This document shows positions 16,588 to 25,182 of a stretch of DNA of 64,000 nt, piece after piece (within the stretch, counting starts at the first letter, position 1; each line of letters starts with the position of its first letter). Made by a program: the position numbers and the translations under genes. Location: assembly GCA_023230585.1 (NCBI GenBank), contig JALNXB010000004.1:21958-85957 (forward strand), given 5' to 3'. The notes beneath the pieces were generated by a model that did not search any database, had not been told where the DNA came from, and worked only from the letters and a program-made list of their open reading frames with translations. This DNA is from a bacterium (lineage in GTDB: Bacteria; Ratteibacteria; UBA8468; B48-G9; JAFGKM01).

Positions 16588-17264
16588 ATTGTATAAAAAT
16601 ATAGTTGAGCGTAAGGAAGTGTTTTAGAGAGTTTAAATTTTGATTTACCTTTTTTTCTACCAGTCCAAACAGTAGGTACATCACAAATTTTGTACCCTGA
16701 AAGAAAAAAATTCACACATGCTTCCATAGAAATCGCAAACCCTTTCTGTTTAAGCGGAAATGAGAGGAGTAGATCTCTTCTATACATTTTATAAGCGTTA
16801 CCTACATCTTTGGTAGGTATACCAGTAAAAATATTTAGAGATAACCCTACAATCCTTGAAAAAAAACCTTGGACAAGAGGACCACCTATTTTTTTTCCAC
16901 CCCTGATATAACGTGAGCCACATATTAAATCAAACCCTTTATCTGTTTTTTCAAGCATTTTAGGTAAAGTTAAAGGGTCATCACAACTATCAGCCATAAA
17001 TGGTACTACAAATTTACCAGTAGCACTTTCAAAACCAGATTTTAGAGCATTGGCAAAACCAGATTCTCTATGGTTATCTATCTTTTTTACAAAAGAATGT
17101 TTTTTACCAATATCTTCAACAATTTTAGATGTCTTATCTATAGAGTGGTCATTGACAACAAGTATTTCAGTTTCAAGGTTTTTAACTATGGGTATCAACC
17201 CGTTTATTGTCTCTTCAATAACATCTTCTTCGTCTCTTGCTGGTATGATAACTGTTAGTTTCAT
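16560..17264 (-). CDS. GT2 glycosyltransferase
   Basis: A 234-residue GT-A enzyme: KLTVIIPARDEEDVIEETI, ILVVNDHSIDKTS, SGFANALKSGF and the metal site PFMADSCDDP, where DSCDD replaces the usual DADxQ. GSRYIRGG and DVGNAYKMYRRDLL are conserved in polyprenyl-phosphate sugar synthases. GGAGAA lies before the ATG. First gene of a three-GT2 run (17264 to 15124), separated from the epimerase upstream by a repeat-filled gap. Confidence 0.75.
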   Translation of the reverse strand: MKLTVIIPARDEEDVIEETINGLIPIVKNLETEILVVNDHSIDKTSKIVEDIGKKHSFVKKIDNHRESGFANALKSGFESATGKFVVPFMADSCDDPLTLPKMLEKTDKGFDLICGSRYIRGGKKIGGPLVQGFFSRIVGLSLNIFTGIPTKDVGNAYKMYRRDLLLSFPLKQKGFAISMEACVNFFLSGYKICDVPTVWTGRKKGKSKFKLSKTLPYAQLYFYTIWKKWISRL

Positions 17265-17311
17265 TCAAAATTCTCCAATTTATTACCGTTTTTTTCTCTC
17301 AATCCACTATA

Positions 17312-17640
17312 GTTTGTCATCTTGAACCTGTTTCAGGTTCTCTAACCTTACCCACGCTGGTAGTAGGCACAACGTAAAAACGAGATTCCAGATCAAGTCC
17401 GGAATGACATACAAGAGAGAGTCTACTTTTTTATCACTACGCCTTTCGTTTTTCCTCGCCTGCTAACAGCCTCCCCTCACCCTTGATCCCTCTCCCCCAA
17501 GAGGAGAGGCGAGTGAGGCGGAGATTGCCACGTTAATAAGCCCCTCCTACGCCAAGGTATACCTGCCAAAGCTTCTATTTTAGCGTAGGTTGGCTTCGAC
17601 GAAAACTCGCAAGATAAACTACAAAAGACGGAATGAGAAA
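17312..17640. repeat. Intergenic mosaic repeat cluster (modules B, A, C, D, E)
   Basis: The 385-bp gap between the GT2 run and the WbiB-like epimerase is nearly all repeat. B (17315-17346) has mutated arms; A (17381-17410) has one arm mismatch; C (17470-17515); D (17518-17532); E hairpin (17543-17590, CCTACGCC ... GCGTAGG), then the tail AACTACAAAAGACGGAAT (17617-17634). Order and content closely resemble the 11855-12205 cluster, though with different module neighbours. Confidence 0.8.
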
Positions 17641-17649
17641 AACAATCCC

Positions 17650-18765
17650 TTAAATTAGTCCTCTCTTTTTCAACTCATTAGATGCTTTTATAAACTTATC
17701 TTCTGATTTTGCAGTTTTTGACCAATCAATAAGTCTTTTTAACCCTTCCTCAAAAGAAACCTTAGGCACAAAACCTATATCTTTCTTTATTTTTGTTGTA
17801 TCAGCGTAACAATGTCTGACATCTCCCTTTCTAAATTTAAATGTTATCTCTGGTTTAAGGTCTTTAACTTTTAAGAGTTTTATAAGAAGTTGCGCAATAC
17901 CAGCAATACTAACTGGTTTACCTGAACCTACATTATAAATCTGATAATTCGCATCTTCTTTTTCCATAGATAAAATACATGCATCAACAATATCCTCTAC
18001 CCAAATAAAATCTCTCGTTTGAAGCCCATCCTCATATATAACTGGCGGATTGTTATTCTTTATTCTGCTTAAAAATATTGCCGCAACCCCTGTATAAGGG
18101 TTAGATAATGATTGTCTTGGACCATAAACATTAAAAAATCTTAGTGCTGTAACAGGTATACCATAAGTCTTACCTATAAGTATGGACATTTCTTCTTGCT
18201 CTTTTTTGCTAATGGCATATATAGAGTTAGAAACAAGAGGGGTATCTTCTGTTGTAGGTATTGGTTTTAAGGTTCCGTTACAGGTAGGACACACTGGTTC
18301 CCAAGAAGTGATTTTTGAGCCATAAAACTCTCGTAAAGGCGGTTTAACTATCCCGCAACTTGAGCAAGTATAGAGCCCTTCACCGTAGATACTCATTGAT
18401 GAAGCAACAACAAATTTTTTTACTGTATGTTTTTCATTAACAAGAATATCCAAAAGATTTGCAGTACCTCTAATGTTGGCGTCAACATATTTTGATATCT
18501 GATACTGAGATTGACCCACCCCAACAGCAGCTGCCAGATGGATTATATAATCACAATTCTGAACAACTTCTTTAAAAACATTTTTGTTTCTTACATCTCC
18601 TCTAACAAATTTTGCACCTATATTGTAATATTCAGGCAGACCATTAGGGTGGACCTGTTTTTCAAGGTTATCAAAAACCGTTGTTTTATACCCTTTTTTA
18701 ACAAGTTTATCAACAACATAACTTCCTATAAAACCCAAACCACCAGTAACAAGAACTCTTTTCAC
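17650..18765 (-). CDS. NAD-dependent sugar epimerase with Cys4 insertion (WbiB-like)
   Basis: A 371-residue extended SDR: TGGLGFIGSYV (NAD loop), a catalytic Ser/Tyr region SSMSIYGEG and SIYAISKKEQE, and RFFNVYGPRQ. Between the catalytic serine strand and the YxxxK there is an insertion with four cysteines (Cys134, Cys137, Cys159, Cys162) that looks like a zinc site. The same insertion is known from dTDP-L-rhamnose 4-epimerase-like (WbiB) proteins, so a 4-epimerase acting on a deoxysugar nucleotide is plausible. GTG start with AGGAGG before it. Overlaps the Uxs gene stop by four bases. Confidence 0.75.
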   Translation of the reverse strand: MKRVLVTGGLGFIGSYVVDKLVKKGYKTTVFDNLEKQVHPNGLPEYYNIGAKFVRGDVRNKNVFKEVVQNCDYIIHLAAAVGVGQSQYQISKYVDANIRGTANLLDILVNEKHTVKKFVVASSMSIYGEGLYTCSSCGIVKPPLREFYGSKITSWEPVCPTCNGTLKPIPTTEDTPLVSNSIYAISKKEQEEMSILIGKTYGIPVTALRFFNVYGPRQSLSNPYTGVAAIFLSRIKNNNPPVIYEDGLQTRDFIWVEDIVDACILSMEKEDANYQIYNVGSGKPVSIAGIAQLLIKLLKVKDLKPEITFKFRKGDVRHCYADTTKIKKDIGFVPKVSFEEGLKRLIDWSKTAKSEDKFIKASNELKKRGLI

Positions 18766-19730
18766 TTTTCCTCCTGTTTGGTGTTAAGAATTTTCTCTTG
18801 AAAATAATCTAAGGTTTTTCTAAGACCTTCTTCAAGAGCCACTTTTGGTTGCCAACCCAACAACTCCTTGGCTTTACTTATATCTGGTCGGCGTCGTTTA
18901 GGATCGTCTTCGAGAGGTGCCATAAACACCATATTTGATTTTTTGTTTTGTAGTTTCTGTATCAATTCAGCCAACTCTATAACAGTAAATTCTCCTGGAT
19001 TTCCAAGATTTACTGGGAGATGATAATCTTTTTCTATCAATAAGGTTATACCTTTTATAAGGTCATCAACGTAACAAAAACTTCTAGTCTGCTTACCGTC
19101 TCCATAAATAGTGAAAGATTGATTTGATAAAGATTGGTGTATAAAGTTAGGAATAACCCTACCATCGTTTAACCTCATACGAGGACCATAAGTATTAAAA
19201 ATCCTTACAATATGGGTATTCAAATTGTATTTCCTGTTGTAAGCCATAGTTATTGCTTCACCATATCTTTTCCCTTCATCATATACAGAACGGACTCCAA
19301 TTGAATTAACGTTACCCCAATATTCTTCATTCTGTACTGGTATTAAAGGGTCACCGTAAACTTCTGAAGTAGAAGAATATAAGAACGCAGCACCAGAAGA
19401 GAGGGCAAGCTTAAGACAATTTTCTGTTCCAATAGAATTTACTCTCAAGGTTTCAAAAGGAAATTTAAAATAGTCGGGAGGTGAAGCTGGACTTGCAAGA
19501 TGGTAAACATAATTAAAATCTGTAGGCATATTTTCTGGAGTAAAATCTATGACATCTTTTTCAATAAAAGTAAAGTTTCTATCGTTTAAATATTCTTCAA
19601 TATTATCTCTGCTACTGGTAATAAAATTATCCATACACCAGACCTCACAGTTGTTCTTCAAATAATGTCCGCAAAGAAAACTTCCAAGAAAACCTGCACC
19701 TCCACTAATAAAGACTTTTTTCTTATCCAT
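18762..19730 (-). CDS. uxs: UDP-glucuronate decarboxylase (UDP-xylose synthase)
   Basis: A 322-residue SDR with the specific UXS signatures: HLASPASPPDYFKFPFETL, STSEVYGDPL, EEYWGNVNSIGVRSVYDEGKRYGE and RIFNTYGPRM. It makes UDP-xylose from UDP-glucuronate with internally recycled NAD. The adjacent ugd supplies its substrate, and the two overlap by a few bases. An upstream TTG (19739) opens the frame, but MDKKKVFISGG at 19730 is the normal N-terminus. One difference from the family is SIGVRSVYDEGK where NPIGPRSCYDEGK is usual. Confidence 0.93.
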   Translation of the reverse strand: MDKKKVFISGGAGFLGSFLCGHYLKNNCEVWCMDNFITSSRDNIEEYLNDRNFTFIEKDVIDFTPENMPTDFNYVYHLASPASPPDYFKFPFETLRVNSIGTENCLKLALSSGAAFLYSSTSEVYGDPLIPVQNEEYWGNVNSIGVRSVYDEGKRYGEAITMAYNRKYNLNTHIVRIFNTYGPRMRLNDGRVIPNFIHQSLSNQSFTIYGDGKQTRSFCYVDDLIKGITLLIEKDYHLPVNLGNPGEFTVIELAELIQKLQNKKSNMVFMAPLEDDPKRRRPDISKAKELLGWQPKVALEEGLRKTLDYFQEKILNTKQEEK

Positions 19731-21048
19731 TTTTACCAATCCCTTTATAAATAAATCCTAATTCTTTAAGTTTGTCTTTATCTAAACAGTTTCTCCCATC
19801 TATTATATATGGAGTTACCATTAGATTCTTAACTTTTGTAAAATCGAGAGCCAAAAATTCTTTCCATTCTGTTAGAAGTAACATCAGAGCAGTCTCTTCT
19901 ACTGCCTCATACGCATTATCACAATAAACAACATTCGGAATTTCCTTTTTTGCTGTTTCCATAGATTCTGGGTCATAACATTTAAGAACTGCCCCTTCAT
20001 CTAATAAAAGTTTTACAATTTTTATCGCTGGCGATTCTCTTATATCATCAGTATTAGGTTTAAAAGAGAGCCCTAAAACCCCAATCTTTTTCCCTTTCAA
20101 GTTCCATAACATCTTTTTTGCTTTACTTATAAGAAGAAACTTTTGTTCACGGTTGATTTGCTGAACCTCTTTAAGTAGGTCGAAAGAGTATCCAAGTTCT
20201 TTTGAAAGTTGAATAAAAGCAGATACATCTTTAGGAAAACACCCTCCCCCCCAGCCAATACCTGCCCTTAAAAATTCTTTGCCTATCCTTTTATCATATC
20301 CCATACCTTCTGCAACTTTTTCTATATCAGCCCCAACCCTTTCACAAATCTGAGAAATACCGTTTATGTAAGATATTTTTAAAGCAAGAAAAGAGTTTGA
20401 AGCGTGTTTAATTATTTCAGCACTCTTAACATCAGTAAAAATTATTGGAGCTTTAATTGATTTGTATATATCCTCAAACACAGTTTTTGCCCTTTCATTT
20501 TCTACCCCAACAACAATCCTATCTGGCTCCAAAAAATCTCTTATAGCGTTACCTTCGCTTAAAAATTCTGGGTTTGCAGCCACATCAAACTCTATCCCAG
20601 TTGGTGCTATAAGAGCAAGGGTTCTTTTTACCCATTCACCAGTTAAAACAGGTACAGTACTCTTTTCAACAATAAGTTTATAAATAGGCTGGTTAGTATC
20701 TCTTTTTATATTAGCAAGTGATTTTGCTATCTCAACAGTAACATTCTCCACATACGAAAGGTCAGCACCGCCATCATCTGTTGCAGGAGTTCCAACAGCT
20801 ATAAAAATTATTTCACTATTTACTGCCACCTCTTTTACTGAAGTTGTAAAAGAAATATTACCACTTTTTACAACCTCTTCAATCAATTCTTTAAGCCCTG
20901 GCTCATAAAAAGGCATCTCAAGTTTGTTGATTTTTTCTATCTTATCAATATCTTTATCTGCACAAATAACAGTATGTCCAAGTTTAGCAAAACACCCAGC
21001 CGTTACAAGCCCTACATGACCAGCGCCTATAATACCTATTTTTTTCAT
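19723..21048 (-). CDS. ugd: UDP-glucose 6-dehydrogenase
   Basis: A 441-residue UDP-glucose/GDP-mannose dehydrogenase: the N-terminal Rossmann loop GAGHVGLVTAGCFAKLGH, FIAVGTPATDDGGADLSYV, the central NPEFLSEGNAIRDFLEPDRIVVG, and the catalytic-cysteine motif GIGWGGGCFPKD. GLSFKPNTDDIRESPA belongs to the C-terminal domain. It oxidises UDP-glucose twice to UDP-glucuronate. It precedes the UXS gene, so UDP-glucuronate is at least partly turned into UDP-xylose. Confidence 0.96.
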   Translation of the reverse strand: MKKIGIIGAGHVGLVTAGCFAKLGHTVICADKDIDKIEKINKLEMPFYEPGLKELIEEVVKSGNISFTTSVKEVAVNSEIIFIAVGTPATDDGGADLSYVENVTVEIAKSLANIKRDTNQPIYKLIVEKSTVPVLTGEWVKRTLALIAPTGIEFDVAANPEFLSEGNAIRDFLEPDRIVVGVENERAKTVFEDIYKSIKAPIIFTDVKSAEIIKHASNSFLALKISYINGISQICERVGADIEKVAEGMGYDKRIGKEFLRAGIGWGGGCFPKDVSAFIQLSKELGYSFDLLKEVQQINREQKFLLISKAKKMLWNLKGKKIGVLGLSFKPNTDDIRESPAIKIVKLLLDEGAVLKCYDPESMETAKKEIPNVVYCDNAYEAVEETALMLLLTEWKEFLALDFTKVKNLMVTPYIIDGRNCLDKDKLKELGFIYKGIGKNG

Positions 21049-21120
21049 TTTAAAATTCTCCTAACTATCTTTCTCGCCCTAAATACTCATCTCTACATAG
21101 AGCCAAAAAGTAATAAACTC

Positions 21121-22167
21121 TCACTTTTTTTTATTTACTTTCTCTATCAAAGAAATATTTTTCCAAATCCATCCTGTAAGTTGCTCTATCCCTTTTTCTT
21201 TTGATATTTTAGGTTTCCACCCAACTTCCGTTTCAAGTTTAGAATTATCGCTAACAAAAACTTTTTGGTCACCAGGACGCCAATCCGAAAACGAATACTC
21301 AATATCTAATTTAAGGGACCCTTTCAATAACTCTATAAATTCCAGTAAAGAAAGAGTATTGTCAGCACCACCACCTATGTTGTAAATTTTACCTTCTGTT
21401 TTTTTAATCTTTTTAACAGCAGATAAATACGCTTTTACCAAATCAGAAACTTCAAGAAGGTCTCTTATCTGTTTACCGTCCCCATATATATTTAGTTTTC
21501 CATCAAGAATACTCTTAATTATAAAATGTGCTACCCACCCTTGGTCTTCGTTTCCATACTGGAATTTTCCATATATACAAGATTGTCTAAAAACAATTGT
21601 TTTTAGTCCATATATTCTATGGTAATCTCTAACGTATTGGTCGGCAACACCTTTAGAAACTCCATAAGGTGAGTATAAATCAAGACACTCTTTTTCTGAG
21701 ACACCCTTTCTTTTGCTACAAAGTAGGTACCTTTTTTTACCTTCCTTTAATTTTATATGTGATAAAGCGCCATATACCTTGTTGGTTGAAGCAAAAGTGA
21801 AAATTGCTTCAGGTACAACCTTTCTTGTTGCTTCCAAAAGGTAGAGTGTTCCTTCAGCATTGATTTTAAAATCCTCAACAGGGTCTTCTACCGACTTAGT
21901 TACTGCAACCTGTGCAGCAAGATGATAAATCTCTTTACATTCTTGCATAACATCTTTAAGTTGGTTATAATCCCTAATATCTCCCTTAACAAATTCAAGA
22001 TTTTTATATTTTTGCGATAGCAGATAGTTAAGGTTATTTTCTGTACCTTTCCTTGAAAGGTTATCAAAGACAACAACAAAATTATTTTTATTTTTTAATA
22101 GTTCAATAACAAGATTAACCCCAATAAAACCTGCTCCACCTGTTACTATGATTTTTTTCTTATTCAT
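21121..22167 (-). CDS. rfbE: CDP-paratose 2-epimerase (tyvelose epimerase)
   Basis: A 348-residue SDR with the NAD loop TGGAGFIGVNL. Segments VFDNLSRKGTENNLNYL, HLAAQVAVTKSVEDP, STNKVYGALSH, LYSPYGVSKGVADQYVRDYHRIYGLKT, FRQSCIYGKFQYGNEDQGWVAHF and GDGKQIRDLLEVSD follow the RfbE/tyvelose-epimerase pattern rather than GalE. RfbE interconverts CDP-paratose and CDP-tyvelose. The CDP-sugar enzymes it would need (RfbF, RfbG, RfbH) are 16-22 kb away in the same island. GAGGGAGA precedes the ATG; it overlaps the next gene by eight bases. Confidence 0.8.
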   Translation of the reverse strand: MNKKKIIVTGGAGFIGVNLVIELLKNKNNFVVVFDNLSRKGTENNLNYLLSQKYKNLEFVKGDIRDYNQLKDVMQECKEIYHLAAQVAVTKSVEDPVEDFKINAEGTLYLLEATRKVVPEAIFTFASTNKVYGALSHIKLKEGKKRYLLCSKRKGVSEKECLDLYSPYGVSKGVADQYVRDYHRIYGLKTIVFRQSCIYGKFQYGNEDQGWVAHFIIKSILDGKLNIYGDGKQIRDLLEVSDLVKAYLSAVKKIKKTEGKIYNIGGGADNTLSLLEFIELLKGSLKLDIEYSFSDWRPGDQKVFVSDNSKLETEVGWKPKISKEKGIEQLTGWIWKNISLIEKVNKKK

Positions 22168-23674
22168 TTGTCTCCCTCTCTATATGATAAACCCAGAGAA
22201 AATGGTATTCTTTCTTTTCCCTGTTTTTTAAAAAATCAAGAAAAGAGAAATTTTTTACAAACATTTCTTCTTTAATTTTAACAGATTTTTTGTTTAATAA
22301 GAAATCTTTAACTTTTTCGTTCCATTCTGGTTCAACAAAACCGTAATCTAAAAGTAGCCAATAACTATTATATTTGTTTTTAATTTTTAACAACTCTTCA
22401 TCTAAATCCCGCATATTTGAAGGATTAACTTCAAACATAGTAGAAGTACCTTTGTAATACCAATCCCAAGGAGAGTATTTAGGAAAAAAATCGGTAAACC
22501 GTCTTTCTCTTTTTTCAGTGAACAAAACCGCTTCTCCCTCTCTTTCTTCTTCTTGTATCATTTTGCTTACCTCTCTATACGGGGTAAGTTTGCTAACATC
22601 GTGGTACTCTAAACTATCACCTTTATAATAAAAATATATCGGTGGTAGAAGAAATAATGGTAGGAGAAATGAAAACACTTTTTTTTGCAGAACTTTTCTT
22701 TCCATATTCACACCAGAAGATATAAGAATAAAAAATAAAGGTTGTAAAAGAATAAGGTTTTGAGGAATCGTTGCTTTAACAGTAAAATATAAAATTATTG
22801 AAATACCTAACGAAATAATAGAAAAATTTTCCAGCACCTCCTTCTTTTTTTTAAAAACACCTTTTAAGAAAAAGAAAACAAAAAGAAGACCTCCAGGTAC
22901 AACAAAAATTAAATTTAAAGGTGAGAGTGTTTCCCCAAAAGTGAAGTAGAAAAACGTATACCCAAGCCGCAAAAAGGGATTTGTTATTGTATGGTAAGCA
23001 CCTTTAACATAATTTAGTTGAGGTAATAAGAATATTCCGAGATAAGGAACAGAAAAGAGTGCGATAACCAAAACAGGCAATATGAAAGGTTTTAGTTGGT
23101 CTTTTTTCTTACTTAAAAACAATATTATTACCTGAGATAATAAAATTATTCCTCCATAATGGTGGAGGTAGACCGAGAGTATCGTTGAAAAAGACCAGAA
23201 AAAAACAAATTTAAACCGATTTTCTTTTAAGAGCGATAAGAAAGAATATAATGATACGAGTGAAAAGAAGGTAAGCATACTGTAAGATTTTATCATCTGT
23301 GACCATAAGATTGCAGCAGGAGATAAAACAAAAAGAGTTAAAGGTAGAACGATTTTTTCTTTATTAAAAAAATTTCTTAATAAAAAATAAAAAATGATAA
23401 TTGACCCTCCACCAAAAACTGCTGGCAAAAACCTTAAGCCAAACTCACTTTGGGTAAATTTTAAAATAAAATGGTATATATAATAGAAGAAAGGTGGATG
23501 TGCATCTCTTTCTATAATCCACCTCACCATATCAGATGAATTTAGTTTCGCAAGAGAGATTGCAATAAATTCATCACACCAGAGACTTCTTTTAGAAATC
23601 AAAAAAAATCTTAAAAAAATCCCTACGGATATTAAACAAATTATTCCTATGTATGACTTGTTTTTTTTAATCAT
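22160..23674 (-). CDS. GT-C membrane glycosyltransferase (PMT_2/GT39-like)
   Basis: A 504-residue polytopic protein. The first loop has SLWCDEFIAISL and RDAHPPFFYYIYH, matching the acidic and HPP motifs of bacterial family 39-like enzymes. About ten membrane helices follow, then a soluble C-terminal domain (from about residue 350). It probably transfers a sugar from polyprenyl phosphate in the periplasm. It overlaps the methyltransferase gene upstream by four bases and rfbE downstream by eight. Confidence 0.7.
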   Translation of the reverse strand: MIKKNKSYIGIICLISVGIFLRFFLISKRSLWCDEFIAISLAKLNSSDMVRWIIERDAHPPFFYYIYHFILKFTQSEFGLRFLPAVFGGGSIIIFYFLLRNFFNKEKIVLPLTLFVLSPAAILWSQMIKSYSMLTFFSLVSLYSFLSLLKENRFKFVFFWSFSTILSVYLHHYGGIILLSQVIILFLSKKKDQLKPFILPVLVIALFSVPYLGIFLLPQLNYVKGAYHTITNPFLRLGYTFFYFTFGETLSPLNLIFVVPGGLLFVFFFLKGVFKKKKEVLENFSIISLGISIILYFTVKATIPQNLILLQPLFFILISSGVNMERKVLQKKVFSFLLPLFLLPPIYFYYKGDSLEYHDVSKLTPYREVSKMIQEEEREGEAVLFTEKRERRFTDFFPKYSPWDWYYKGTSTMFEVNPSNMRDLDEELLKIKNKYNSYWLLLDYGFVEPEWNEKVKDFLLNKKSVKIKEEMFVKNFSFLDFLKNREKKEYHFLWVYHIERETNE

Positions 23675-24468
23675 AAAATATCTTTTTTGAGAATTACAAT
23701 TAAACTCTTGTTTGAAAATAAAAATTTATACAAAAAGGGTATAACTCCCTTTAAATTAAGTTTTGTTAAAGTTTGAAATTCTTTTACCTTAAAACTATTA
23801 AAAAAAAGAAGCTCTAAACTTTCTGATATTATCTTAAATGAATCAGTATAAAAATGAAACATTTGTGCCGGTATATGAAGTAAAGATTTGCTTTTTCCAG
23901 TAAAAGATAACAAATTAGTAAAAAAAAGAGTAAACCGTGAATAGTAAGGTGTTTTAATTATAATAACGCCACCTGGTTTTAATAACTTTTTACAACTTTT
24001 AAGATAAGATAATGGGTCTTCCAAATGGGCAAGAACATCAAAAATTGTTATTATATCAAAATAATTTTCAGGCAGTCTGGCTTCTGATAAAGAAATCTGG
24101 TTAACAGTAAACCCTTTTTCTTGAGAATACGAAGCAGCAAAAGAAGAAACCTCCTGCCCATAAACCTCGCACCCTTTCTCTTCTGCAACCTCCAGCAAAA
24201 TACCTATACCGCAACCTACATCCAGAAGTTTACCTTTTAGTTTTACATAATTTTCAATCTTTGAGAGTAGTTTAATTAAGTACCTTTTTCTTTCTAAGTA
24301 GTAGTTGATATACCATTTGTGAAAATAATTTTTATCGTATATCTTCTCAGGGTGTGGTGGCAAAGGATACAAAAAAGCAGTTTCGCAATTTTTACATTTG
24401 TATAATTTGTATTTACTGTCTCTCCATACCAACTTACTCTTATTTGAACAAATTGAACATTTAACCAT
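23671..24468 (-). CDS. SAM-dependent methyltransferase with N-terminal Cys4 knuckle
   Basis: A 265-residue protein. Cys4/Cys7 and Cys25/Cys28 form a likely zinc knuckle, as in many sugar methyltransferases of polysaccharide clusters. The class I fold follows: GKLLDVGCGIGILLEVAEEKG (SAM loop), ITIFDVLAHLEDP and LLKPGGVIIIKTPY. Its substrate is probably a sugar of the locus, but nothing specifies which. It ends four bases inside the next gene; a DPM-like GT2 gene is immediately upstream. Confidence 0.75.
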   Translation of the reverse strand: MVKCSICSNKSKLVWRDSKYKLYKCKNCETAFLYPLPPHPEKIYDKNYFHKWYINYYLERKRYLIKLLSKIENYVKLKGKLLDVGCGIGILLEVAEEKGCEVYGQEVSSFAASYSQEKGFTVNQISLSEARLPENYFDIITIFDVLAHLEDPLSYLKSCKKLLKPGGVIIIKTPYYSRFTLFFTNLLSFTGKSKSLLHIPAQMFHFYTDSFKIISESLELLFFNSFKVKEFQTLTKLNLKGVIPFLYKFLFSNKSLIVILKKDIL

Positions 24469-24471
24469 ATA

Positions 24472-25143
24472 TCAGAACCTATGTTTTAAAAGAGTCCATA
24501 TAGCTATGGCGCCATCTTTCCATCTAATTTTTTTACCTTCTTTGATATTTCTCGGTGCATACTTGATTGGAACCTCATATATTTTGTACCTTTTCTTAAG
24601 AACCTTTGCTGTTACTTCCGGACAAAACTCAAACCCCATACACTCAAGTTTTATTGATTTAATTAAGTCTGTCTTAAACATCTTATAGCAGGTTGGCTCA
24701 TCAGTAATTTTTGTGCCATAAAGAATATTGGTTATCACAGATAGCAGTCGACCACCGAAATAGAAAGCTAATGAAGATTTTTTACCTTTCCCTAAAATTC
24801 TTGAACCGTAAATAACCGACAAGTTTTTCTCTTTCATAACCTCCAACATCTTAATCCAATCAAATGGGTCATATTCAAGGTCACCGTCTTGTATAACAAC
24901 AACATCTCCGCTTATATATTTAAGTCCTTCTCTTATGGCTGAACCTTTACCTTGGTTCTTATCTTTTAATACAACTTTCAGGTTATCTGAAGATAAACCT
25001 TTAAGAATATCTCTGGTTCCATCGGTGCTGCCATCATCGACTATAATAATTTCCTTATCTAAAGGAACCGCTTGAACCCTCTTAAGAATTTCTTCAATTG
25101 TTTTAATTTCATTAAATACAGGAATTATAACCGATAATTTCAT
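24472..25143 (-). CDS. GT2 glycosyltransferase (DPM1-like)
   Basis: About 223 residues: KLSVIIPVFNEIKTIEEIL, IIVDDGSTDGTRDIL, NQGKGSAIREGL, the metal site QDGDLEYDP, GSRILGKG and DEPTCYKMFKTDLI. These are the segments of bacterial polyprenyl-phosphate sugar synthases. AAGGAGG lies four bases before the ATG at 25143, which I prefer to the in-frame GTG one codon earlier. Position directly after a GT-C gene suggests that it provides the lipid-linked donor for that enzyme. Confidence 0.78.
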   Translation of the reverse strand: MKLSVIIPVFNEIKTIEEILKRVQAVPLDKEIIIVDDGSTDGTRDILKGLSSDNLKVVLKDKNQGKGSAIREGLKYISGDVVVIQDGDLEYDPFDWIKMLEVMKEKNLSVIYGSRILGKGKKSSLAFYFGGRLLSVITNILYGTKITDEPTCYKMFKTDLIKSIKLECMGFEFCPEVTAKVLKKRYKIYEVPIKYAPRNIKEGKKIRWKDGAIAIWTLLKHRF

Positions 25144-25182
25144 CACCCCTCCTTTTTTTTACAAGCCTGACCATCCAAACCT

